Assembly: GCA_963995525.1 (NCBI GenBank)
Contig: OZ023217.1
Location: 20,422,773-20,486,772, forward strand
DNA length: 64,000 nucleotides
Direction of reading: 5' to 3'
DNA from: Escarpia spicata
Taxonomy: Eukaryota; Annelida; Polychaeta; Sabellida; Siboglinidae
Below, piece after piece: positions 34,844-44,739 of the stretch; positions within the stretch are counted from its first letter, which is position 1; each line of letters starts with the position of its first letter. The translations under genes were made by a program, and so were the position numbers. The notes below the pieces were generated by a model that was not told the DNA's origin, did no database searches, and worked only from the letters and a program-made list of their open reading frames with translations.

Positions 34844-35547
34844 GTGAGAAATGTTATAATTTTGCTTGATGTGTATCCATGTGTCTAATATTTAAGAATA
34901 TTTATGATACATGTGTATACACAGTTGTTGTCCATTTGAGCTTACTTTCATGTACATAACTTTTTGTTGCAAGAATAAAAAATCAATCAGTGTTGTGTGT
35001 AAATGTAATTTTAACATATTAAAATAAACTTTTAAAACAAGAATTATACAGCTTTGTTGTGATAAATCTGTTCAAGCTTATACTCAATTAGATATAGCAA
35101 CAGAACCAAACATTGTCTGGCATGATTAAGTAAATAATGCAGAATATTTAGTATATCAAATATTTAATACACCATTTTGATTTGGTTTGGAAAACAATGA
35201 CTAGCCAATGGCAAAGTAGAGTGTACTTTTCAAATTGTTTTTATTTTGTAACAAACTTCCTTTAACTTTTTATTTGTGTAGGTGTATAAGCTATAAACCA
35301 ATTATGCAAGCTGTGTACCACTTCAGTACGTTTCATTAACCCATTTATCACATATCATGTGACACAATCATAAATCATGCAACACATCATAGGCAGTAGT
35401 TTCACCCAATGAGTACACAAGTTGTTATTGTGTTAGGCATTTCTGGATAATGGGGACGATGATTTTGAAATTCCATCTATCATCCACCGTCACTACTGAA
35501 GAAGAAATGTGCACACTCCCAATACAACAGTATGTATGAAAGCTACT

Positions 35548-35564
35548 GGGGGGGGGGGGGGGGG
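35548..35564. repeat. poly-G tract (17 G)
   Basis: An uninterrupted run of 17 G in an AT-rich intron-like region. The run length may be affected by assembly or sequencing error. Confidence 0.85.
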
Positions 35565-36059
35565 CAGTGAAATGTTTAGCATTTTATTAATTGTTTGTTT
35601 CAGCACAGTGTTTATGAAAACAGGCAGAAGGAGAACGTAAAATGTTTCAGTGTACATGTACACTTGATTAATTAACTGTTTATGTATGGCAGCTAGAATA
35701 GTGTTTTTAGACAAAAATGCTCAAAATGTGTTTATTCCATATTCCAGTACTTTGTATTTTGCTATCAATAAAGGTACCTGTGATAACAATTATATATCTC
35801 TAAATCACTTTTATTCATGAATAAGTTGTGGTTCTTTCATGTAATCAATGCTGTTATGCAATCTTTGACAGCCGTTTGTGTACAAAGTGTATTAATGTGT
35901 TTTTATGATGTATGTCTTCACCCACTTGTCAATTGTTGCTTAGAAGTTTAGGTCCATAACATCCATGTGTGTCTAGCAGGAATCAATGTCTGTCAATGTT
36001 AAGACTTGATATGTTGCATATATCACAATACCACTTTCTTTCTCATTCATTGTTGACAG

Positions 36060-36131
36060 CCTTCAGCTGAAGACGTAGCTCCTGAGTCGTCTACATCCAC
36101 TGCTGTTGATGTGGCTGGTGATGCACCACAG
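36060..36131 (+). CDS. phase-0 exon, Ser/Asp/Val-rich linker (second of a pair)
   Basis: 72 bp, between GACAG and CAG|GTGAGAAA. It reads PSAEDVAPESSTSTAVDVAG then DAPQ, parallel to PSSEDVDPVALTSTASGDVA in the exon 1.2 kb upstream. Both exons end in the same PQ|GTGAGAAATT context, and the first intronic bases also match, so the duplication includes the splice donor. Function unknown. Confidence 0.45.
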
Positions 36132-36228
36132 GTGAGAAATTGTCCACAGGATCTATTTAGGCACTTTGTGCCATTCTGTATTTCCGACATAAACCTCTGC
36201 TGGAAATTAACAAAATGTTTGCATGTTA

Positions 36229-36447
36229 TCAATGTTGCTCCTGCCAAGATTTCCCACAAACCTTTCCCACATTTGCATTCATGTCAACTGTCACAACCAA
36301 CATTGTCTCTGGCTCCACATGCCTCATAGCTTCTTCCAGGTTATTTTGAAATGCACCCTTTGCACATTCTCTTATGATGCATCTACTAATAGTGTACACA
36401 GCAAATGTCCTCTGACCATTTACTACACTGCGAGTATCCTGCCTCAT
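36229..36447 (-). pseudogene. possible LINE endonuclease fragment
   Basis: 73 codons containing KGAFQNNLEEAMRHVEPETM followed by LVVTVDMNANVGK. This resembles the block of RTE/I-type apurinic endonucleases where FYDxLxxVIxxVP...vvxGDFNAxVG is conserved (GD replaced by VD here). Short and isolated, so tentative. Confidence 0.35.
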
Positions 36448-37186
36448 TTTTCAGGCCAGATCACGTGCACCTTTCCTTGATGCAGGAACTCCAACAGTTA
36501 GTAGTCATTATCCCAATGACATTTCACTCATTCTAATGACATGTTCATTTTGAAACTCAACTAACCCTTAAATCTTTAAGCCATACATATGAAACGCATG
36601 TGGGGGTCCGCTTAGGAGGTGGACTACAGTCTGTAGTCAGTTTTCATTGATCAGAACAAATAAAAAAAATGATGCATAATGCATGTTTTGGTGTATATCT
36701 AATTGGTAAACTCATGTATTTTTCATTATCTTTCAGATCAGTTTCAACCCTCACTCAGTAAATATAAGTATGTGTTACCTCACATATAACTTGGTGAGCG
36801 CTTGCGATTTCTAACAAAAGGTTTTTCTAACAACTAGGCCACTAGGCTACAATTTATTAACGCGGGTAGGCTGGAAACATTTGGGATGCGTTTGGGATGT
36901 CTGTCACATATGACTGCCTTTTCCCCCCGGGCAAGGCCTCATAACTCGGCTACTTAGTTATACTTTAATGCATTGACACTATTTTCAATTCATTAGTAAC
37001 TAAGTACAAAGAGACATTTTTTACTAATTATGTTTTTTCAGTTTCATCAAGTCCGACTAGAGCAGGATGCTGAATATGCAGAAAGACTGCGAATAAACCA
37101 GGAAAAGATGAGAATTTAAGAGATATCCAGATGTGAACACATACATATGTCTAACCCAGTTGCATGGACGACACATATCAGTGATG

Positions 37187-37934
37187 CTACACATTGTCTG
37201 TAATAAACTGGCACACTTGCAAGTACAGGTCAATCCCAAGGTCAGGAGATTCACACAACGGATCTACAGTTTGTTGCAATCTTAGCACTGCTTGCGCAGA
37301 GATTGGACATGACACTTCACTTACGTCCACAGTCCCAGAAGCAGACTCGTTCCACTCGATGCCATCCACTCCTGAGGTAGACACACTGTCTGCCTCTCGG
37401 AAGATGTTGTTCATGGCTGTCAGGTTTGTGTTGGCGAGCTCCAGACTGCGCCCCACAAACAGTTGTACAGGTGTTTGATAGTGCTCGGTTCTCAGGCCGT
37501 GATTGTTCCATCGGGCAACAAAGGCCTGCAATTCCCGATTAATACGGGGTAGAAATACGTAGTGCAGTGCCCACATGTGGTTGTGATTGTTTATATCAAA
37601 GTAACCTTGATGTTCTAGGAAATGGAACAGGTCATAGTAGAGATTGGTGGCCCCATTCCAGGTGTCCACCCACATACGTCCAATGCGCTGGTTGTGCACA
37701 CTAGTGCCTCTGATTGCAGATCCTCTTCCTCTTCCTTGTAGCAACTCCAGTAGATCGCATATATCATTATTTTCGCCACCATGGTCAACTCGCACCCTTG
37801 ATGGTAAACCACAGATGTTCGTGGCTGCGAGAAAATGCCTCAGTACAGTGGATTTCATGTTGTTGGGGGATGCTTGCAGAAAAACAAGCAACCGACTAAA
37901 TCCATCAATTCCTCCGTGAATCACAAATTTCCAC
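37187..37934 (-). CDS. integrase-core (rve-like) protein, last exon
   Basis: Starts after TTTTGCAG (acceptor 37935-37938) and ends at the stop at 37187. It completes a retroviral-type integrase fold: [39 protein letters not shown] with the second catalytic Asp, [19 protein letters not shown], then HNHMWALHYVFLPRINREL and WNNHGLRTEHYQTPVQLFVG, both characteristic of an integrase-like family common in invertebrate and fish genomes. Where that family has NQRIER, this copy has NQRIGR, so the third acid of the DDE triad appears replaced by Gly. The C-terminal tail is acidic and Ser-rich. Phase matches exon 38297-38590 (LI-R-W junction). Confidence 0.85.
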
Positions 37935-38296
37935 CTGCAAAAGACATTTTGTGTCTTTCACCAAGAATTAACACAGTACTTACTAGATTTAGTATCGGCA
38001 TTGTACCAGTGCATTGTGTTCATGGCCACTAACATTGCCACTGTTCCTTTAGTAATATTACTTATGGAATAAATTGTAGTTATGTATTCACAACTATGAG
38101 TTATAATGACGATAATATAACAATGCCAGATTTATGCAACAAGACTAATACAACACTAATATCATTACATAACTTTTACTAATTTCCTGTGATTTACATA
38201 ACCTAGAATACACATTATTTATTTGCATTATTTTACGTTATCTACGTTGTTGTCATGCAAAGTTTGTTTTTCAAAGTTTGTAGTTTGTACACGCAC

Positions 38297-38590
38297 CTGA
38301 TTAGCTTATGGTTGCCGTCTACGTGCCAGATAGAGTTAGGGCCAGCAACAGTGTATGTGCGGCGCTGAATGGTCATTGCAGCCCTGAGAGCAATGCCTCC
38401 TTGATCATAGCATAGCATCATGCTATTTCGCACCCGCCACCTCTGCACATTGATGCCCTGTGAGAATAGTCTTGCTTTTACAGCATTTGGACCAATTCGT
38501 TGATTCTCACCAATGCAGTTCTTCACAGTTCTGCCAAGCTCGTCATCAGGCATGCGAGTGAACCCTTCCCTCAGGTTCAAGCCACACGTC
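38297..38590 (-). CDS. integrase-core protein, middle exon
   Basis: 294 bp between ATTGCAG (acceptor) and AG|GTGCGT (donor). It begins TCGLNLREGFTRMPDDELGR and ends with YTVAGPNSIWHVDGNHKLI, whose WHVDGNHKL holds the first catalytic Asp of the integrase core. The middle (IGENQRIGPNAVKARL, then VQRWRVRNSM) has the look of a helix-turn-helix. It lacks an in-frame stop and joins the last exon in phase. A near-identical copy lies at 56170-56463. Confidence 0.85.
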
Positions 38591-38642
38591 CTGCAATTGT
38601 TGAATTTTTTTATTAGACAATAATTATTTAGTCACCATGTAA

Positions 38643-39180
38643 TTAGGAGTTCATTGAATGACTTTTAAGATGCATGAAACATTGTTTGAATGCTATACAT
38701 GATAAATGTATAGCATTAGTGAGGTCTGAACTGTTTCTCGGTCCTTTCAGAATGGTAACCGCTCCGCACTGCAAAATGCATGCATAGCAGGAGACGACCA
38801 ACCACACTAAGACATTCACGTGATTATATGGTTGATGTGTCATCACATTAAATGAAAGTATGTAGGTATATAATATACAATAAAATATAATATTTGTATT
38901 TGTTAATATTCTTTCTGTACCATGTTATGTATTGTATGTAGGTGTGGATGAGTTGTAATATAATAAAATGACTTGTATTGTTATAGCTGAGTAAAGCTTA
39001 TTATTATAATTGTATTATTATTGTGTGGAAATGAGTTGATAACCTGAAATATTTATGATGCATTTTCTTGATTAGAGAAGTAGACACAAGTTTACAGCTT
39101 CAACATGCAGTACCACCAGGATACACATGTATAACACTACTTTTACCGAATAACCTTTGACAAATGAAAGCTAACACACT
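38643..39180. other. intron-like stretch of the integrase-core gene
   Basis: AT-rich, no motif. It probably hides a short exon linking 39197-39311 to 38297-38590. Confidence 0.35.
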
Positions 39181-39196
39181 GTGATTAGCAACATAC

Positions 39197-39311
39197 AGTT
39201 TCCTTTCAATTCAACTATGATTGGCCCCAGCGGCTGCAGTAATTCTTCAGCAACATTCTCTGGTAGCAAAGTTCCATTTGCCTCCTTGTATGCGTCTCTA
39301 ATGCTTATAAT
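39197..39311 (-). CDS. integrase-core protein, probable N-terminal exon
   Basis: 115 bp between CTTATAG and ACT|GTATGT. It reads IRDAYKEANGTLLPENVAEE then LLQPLGPIIVELKGN, the helical N-terminal block that precedes the RTCGLNLREGF segment in this family as I recall it. The exit phase (one base) does not fit the entry phase of 38297-38590, so a small exon between them is expected or the donor is misplaced. The first coding exon was not found. Confidence 0.5.
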
Positions 39312-39319
39312 CTATAAGA

Positions 39320-40120
39320 GAAATGTTTACTTTAGGTTATATACATGAAAAGGTTATATATTTGTATTAACTGTTTATGTTTATGATTACATTGATTATA
39401 ATATTTAGATTGCATATTTATTAGGGCGGGACCATTAGGCAATGCCACTTTTTCTTAACTATAGTAACTGAATCACCACTAAATAATAATAGAGTAGGGT
39501 TAACTACCGGGTAACAAAGTTTGGCCCCAACCCGACAGTCTACGTATACAACTGTGGGGCAATTGCAGAGACAGGTGGGGGCCTACCATAAACGATATCA
39601 CGCTATTTTGCTCATTTTAGATCCCCCAATTCCATTGCCATGCTTAACCTTGAAGCTTACCGACTGATGCATGCAGCTCGAGTTGAAGCCGGAAGGTGGT
39701 CTGTTGTGGCAAGCCGGAAGCAGTCATCGACGGTACGTTTAAATCGTACCAAAAACAAGGTGGAATTAGAACTACTCTGTAGTCGCCCCTGTGCTCGCCG
39801 AATGCGGCGAGGAGGCAATTCGTAATGCACATTGAACAGGATGTTGCCAGGGTAGACGAACTATAGAGTCTTCCCGCCTTACAGGAAATAAAAACAAGGC
39901 ATTAGCTAAAATCCGTTTTCCATGTGTACACAAAGATTAACATTGTATGTAACATTTGACAACATTTTAAAAATACAGAAAAATACGTTTGTAGACAAAA
40001 TTCTATTTTAAACCCGTCTGTGTAGAGATTCCCGCAGAAAGTTGAAATTTAATGAGCTAGGCGATCACGTGGTATCGTGACGTCAATCCTGACTCTCGGC
40101 TTTGTTGACATCTAAGCATC
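39320..40120. other. gene-free stretch
   Basis: Short frames at 39640-39832 on both strands overlap and show no domain. Nothing else is recognised. Confidence 0.35.
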
Positions 40121-40302
40121 GCCATTGTTGTTCTCTCCATTCTCTTGTAACATCATGGCTAGTGGGAGTTTCCCAGAGTTTCAAGTGAAATCATACGATT
40201 TGGAGCCACTAGCGGGAACGGTTACAGCGGATGATTCGTCTGATTTCGCTCTTTCCGAGCGTTTCAGCGACGGTAGCGAAGATTATGCGGAGTCGGACAG
40301 TC

Positions 40303-40311
40303 ACAATCATT
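40303..40311. repeat. 9-bp target-site duplication, left copy
   Basis: ACAATCATT directly before the AGGTATGTGG terminus; identical to 42081-42089. Confidence 0.88.
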
Positions 40312-42080
40312 AGGTATGTGGATATCTGTCGATCAGTGTCCGCCATCTTTGTTCCAAATTCGTGCTTCCGGGGTCTCGCCTGGCGTTGAGGGCATCCCCA
40401 CAACGAGCGCCCTGTGACTGGCTGTTGGAACGGAAAATCCGAGTGATTCACTGGATATGACGTAGTCGGGATATTCATTGACTGCCGCGTTTTTGATTTG
40501 TTTAAATCCGACAATTATTTAGCCTTGGACGCTTTTCCGAAAACCAGTCCCCATTTCAACGCAAAATAAAACTGTGATAAACTCTATAGGCGGTAATGAA
40601 AGGTATATAGACATAAAATATAGGTTTTTATCTCATAACTGACGAAGTTTTAAAACGATCTTATGTTGCGAAGTGGTTTGTCAGCTTGCGGAATCTTGAG
40701 ATGCAGCAGCGTCGATGCGTCATGGCAAATGAAAATGGTTGCACCATCTCTGCTGATTTAAACATGTTTATATTGTAGAAATCATATATGTTATGTTTTG
40801 TGCAGCTGTAGCTATGATTTAGGACATTAGAAAGATGTGTTTAATTGCCAGATGATTTATTACAAAGCAGATGATTGTGGATTTATGACCAGTTCTTTCC
40901 ATCGTTAAAACGCGCATTCAGGTCATGTGACCAATTTCTCTCAATCTGGTTGGCTCTGGTTCAATGTTTACAAACAAATCACCATGTGCTCTTAGGGTGT
41001 GATGCAGAGGAAGTGTTTTTACTTTCATGAAAGGGAATTATTTTGCATTTCAGGTGGAATTTCATTTAAGCCAAACTTGTTAGCCCTGCATATCTATTGA
41101 ATTGTTATATATTTCTGAAAAATATTGTTTCTTTTTCATGATGTATAGATGCCTCCAAAGGAGAAGTCCCGTGGAGGGCCACTTGGTAGTGGTACCCATG
41201 TTGATATTGAAAAAGCAGCATATTCTGGATAATTTCTCAACTCTTCCAAAGGTTGATGATCTTTGTAATAGACACATACTATACTTGTATATTACCTCGG
41301 GGGAGTGTAGCAGAGCCAAGACAGAGAGACAATTGCGAGCACATTTCCATCAATCTATGCTGAACAAGGCTCAAATACCTTAAATAATGCAATTAAGAGA
41401 ACTGTATCACAAACTATAGACAACAAGTTAAAAAAAACTTAATGATTCAAATGAATTAATCAAATTTTCGTCCATATGCAATCAGAAGTTTGACTTGCAC
41501 ATTGACATTTCTCAGGAAATCCAACCAAGTACCAGCCATACTAGCACTGAACAGCCCACTGCTCATTGTTGTCATCAAATACTCTGTTCATTCAAAACAA
41601 CTAACCAAGAACAGTTATTTGGCTTTGAAAGGTAAAAACAACTACATTTTGTATATTACTGATTCATTTTTAGGATAGTTTCTGTAATTTCAGGTGTAGA
41701 CTGGACGGCTGTAATTAATATTATTAACACTAATTAATTAATACTTGTATCTTATATTGCAGTTTTGATTAGATCTTTTGAAAGAACTCATTACCCTATA
41801 TCTTCATTCCAAATTTTATGAAGATATCTTTATTATTAAGGAAGTTACATGCTTTTTTGAGGAAAAAGTCACATTTTCGGTCACACAGCTGTAATGCAAA
41901 TGTATGTATTTAGTAGGACTCAAATATAGGCCGATTCCTGAAACCAAAACATCAATAACTCCATTAATATTCAACATAATTAAGTGATTTTGGTATCATT
42001 GTTTATGTTTTTTAAACCTCTTTTCATCAGTGTTATTTGTTTAGACATTGGGCAAGCTTGAACTTTTTGTCCACATACCT
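40312..42080 (+). mobile_element. TAGGTATGTGGA DNA transposon, copy B
   Basis: 1769 bp with inverted ends AGGTATGTGGA...TCCACATACCT and a perfect 9-bp duplication (ACAATCATT) on both sides. A 9-bp duplication points to Mutator-like or Merlin-like elements. Internal coding traces on plus include MPPKEKSRGGPLGSGTHVD (from 41151) and, after a frame change, LPKVDDLCNRHILYLYI and ECSRAKTERQLRAHF (41240-41350); I do not recognise them, and no transposase core is visible. It inserted into a coding exon. The inverted partner is 25422-26901. Confidence 0.88.
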
Positions 42081-42089
42081 ACAATCATT
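42081..42089. repeat. 9-bp target-site duplication, right copy
   Basis: ACAATCATT directly after the TCCACATACCT terminus. Confidence 0.88.
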
Positions 42090-42117
42090 GTAACGTTCGC
42101 TCAGGCAACACCGATTG

Positions 42118-43400
42118 GTAAGCTTCAACTTCATTATAATGACACCTATGGTGTGAAAACTGTCGACAACAACAATTATATCGTTTTAGTACGACGTTAT
42201 ATTATAAAATGCTGTGTCAAAGCTGTACAGAGAGTTAGCTAGAGGTTGTAGCTAAGTAGGTCATCGGACGAAGTAATTGTAAACAGACTTGTCAAAGACA
42301 AACTTCACAAAGTTACGAACCGTCGAACGTCGTAAGCATGGTTGTCTGGTTTATGCAGAACGAGTTTAGGACGTTATAGCTACTTACGATATCACCCCTC
42401 TCGACAAAACCCACACTTTTTTAGATGGACAGTTGTTCGCGAGATGATCATAATATCATTTATGTAGGACAGTGTTCCCTGTTGTTAGTGTAGTGGTGTT
42501 ACTGACTCAGAATCGTAGCTAGTTTGCTGTAAATAACAAGGCAGATGTAAGTTTGTACCAGAGCTTTGTATTAAGCCAAACATTAAACCATACAATACAA
42601 TATATACATGAAGTGCCTTAGCCTATATAATTCTAATAAATAAATTACAGCAAAGGTGAGGGGAACCAACCACACACAGGTGGTGGAACTCACCCATGAA
42701 TTGCCAAACTAAAACCCTATGCAGAAGGGGAAAGCGTCAAAGCGCCCCAAAACCCCTTCGCTACCTCATGTAGGGAGATCATATATATTGACAGCTCTAG
42801 ATTATGTCATTTATGTGGAACAATGATTTGTATTACTCTGAGTCTGACACATAACAATATAGCTACTATATAATCAAAATAAACTAAAATAAACATTAAA
42901 ACAACATGCAGAACAATTGAATAATTATGGTAATGGGTTATAGCCTGAAGGGTTATGTCCTAGACCTAGGGGTTTAGTGTAACCTTAGGGGTCTTGTATG
43001 TGAGATGTTACCAGTGGGTATGTATGTGCCCTACGACTATGTCCATAAAAATCATAAGGACATAGCATTTTGAATAAAAAAAATTGTGTGACATCTATTA
43101 CAAATTCATCAAACAAGTTTCAGAACACAGTTTTACTGGGTTGAATCATTACAAATTCATCAAGCAAGTTTCAGAACACAGTGTTACTGGGATGAATCAT
43201 TCCAAATGTTGGTAACTGTGTAGACCTGGTAACACAATGTGAATCACCACACAGTGCACAGACAATGGTTATAAGCCAAACAACACCCATGGGAATACTT
43301 CCCCTGCAGGCAGATGAGAATATGGCTTCGATGGCATTGATAAACAAGTTATCTAGTCCATTTTGTTGATCACTTTACCTATGACATGCTAATAAATAGC
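42118..43400. other. no gene; contains dispersed and tandem repeats
   Basis: The segment 42505-42690 matches 32740-32960 in direct orientation. At 43098-43205 a 58-bp unit (ACAAATTCATCAA-CAAGTTTCAGAACACAGT...TGAATCATT) occurs twice in tandem. Confidence 0.6.
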
Positions 43401-44469
43401 ATAGCTTCACATCTACAGACCAATTATCTTTACAGGGCAACTTCCCATTGAGCCGAGAAACTGCTGCACTACATTGGTTTGGCCAGTGCAGTTTCGGCAA
43501 CGTGCGAAAAGATGACGAAGTGAAGACTCTGCCACCAAGAAGTACCTCTCCTTGGAAGGGCAGCAATTTTTCGTCAAGGGAGTCTTGTTTGTAACACCCT
43601 CCTCTGTGTCAGTGTACTGGTCGACGTGGTCATCGCTGTCACTGTTGCTGCTGTCACGACTAGTCGACTCATTGTCAGAGCAAACATACTCTGGATCTGC
43701 AGCAGATGTCACTTCCTCCCTGTTTGAGTCACTCGAGTCACTAATCGGACCAGTCAACAAACTGCACTGCACACTCGTTGACCTCACTGCTGATGTCACC
43801 TGCACAGCAACCTGCTCTGATGCACAGACTGTACTCTTCTCCTGCGAGTTGATGGCCTGATGTCAACCTGAAAGCATTTGCTGCTCCTTTTTGGAGTGGA
43901 AGCTGTGACTGACTCAGGTGTGGAATCCTCTGTATCACAGGAATCCGTACGAGAGCTGTCATATTCAGTTGCTGTATCTTCAGATGACCCAGTCTTGGTC
44001 GACGGTGGACTATCTCGAGCTGCTGCCAGAATGTCAGCAACTAACTGAAATAACAAATTACCCTTATAGAATTTGCAAAAAAATTAATTGTTGTAGGTTT
44101 CTGACAAACGCAAACAAAATCCTGTCTTTTACCATCTTGTCAGAAAGGAGTACATCCATTTGTCTAGTCATTTGCCCAGCTTCCAAGTGTGAAAAGACTG
44201 CCTAGCTGTGAAAAATACAAATTAATAAATAAATTTCAAGTTGCAAGGTATGTATTGTTTATTCTATGATAAAAACATCATAAATAATTGATATCACGCT
44301 TACATAATCTACACAGTGACATAATTACTTTTGTTATGTTACACTTTTATGCAAACAATTACCTGGAAAATGTGACAATATATTACTTGTGAACATTTTA
44401 TTTTTGGTTATAACTAATCATCTACTAAATATACAATAGATAGGTTTGCAACTTGCATTGCATTTATTG

Positions 44470-44535
44470 TTATTGTTTCACAACTTGGCAAATTACAATT
44501 TTCACACTTGGTAGCTGGGCAACGACCCACATCCG
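44470..44535 (+). repeat. short dispersed repeat, shared with 63015-63080
   Basis: TTCACAACTTGGCAAATTAC, then TTTTCACACTTGGTAGCTGGGCAA resembles TTCACAACTGGGCAAATGAA, then TTTTCACACTTGAGTGGTAAGCAA at 63015-63080. An inverted trace lies at about 44178-44205. Confidence 0.5.
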
Positions 44536-44675
44536 AATGTGAACATATTTATTATTTGAGAAATTTACTTGATTTTTTTAAGTAATAACATTATTAAGTT
44601 AAAAATCAAATAAATTCATTTTTTAATGACATTTCGTAACATCATTAGTAGAATCCTTATCCATTGATACAGTTA

Positions 44676-44730
44676 CTATCAACAATATGTGACTATCATA
44701 ACAATATGTGACTATCATAACAATATGTGA
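44676..44730. repeat. 18-bp tandem repeat, three copies
   Basis: ACAATATGTGACTATCATA repeated three times, the last degenerate. Confidence 0.85.
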
Positions 44731-44739
44731 TTGCTGACA

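Larger units (their letters stand above)
40155..42117 (+). pseudogene. first coding exon of a P2X7-like (zinc-motif) family gene, split by a transposon
   Basis: ATG at 40155 opens 52 codons: MASGSFPEFQVKSYDLEPLA, then acidic text ending ESDSHNH. A stop appears at 40311-40313 only because the transposon starts at 40312. After its far end and the second copy of the 9-bp target site, the same frame resumes at 42090 with CNVRSGNTD and meets a GTAAGC donor at 42118. RxGNTDWCxCGxC is, from memory, the start of the cysteine-rich domain found in the P2X7 C-terminus and in many expanded invertebrate genes. The following Cys-rich exon was not found nearby. The exon is interrupted, so this allele is probably non-functional unless the insertion is spliced out. 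Confidence 0.6.

Noticed and set aside
25422..42080. A single large palindrome or inversion joining 25.4 and 42.1 kb
   Set aside because: Homology stops exactly at the transposon termini on both sides, and copy B has its own target duplication, so these are two insertions.
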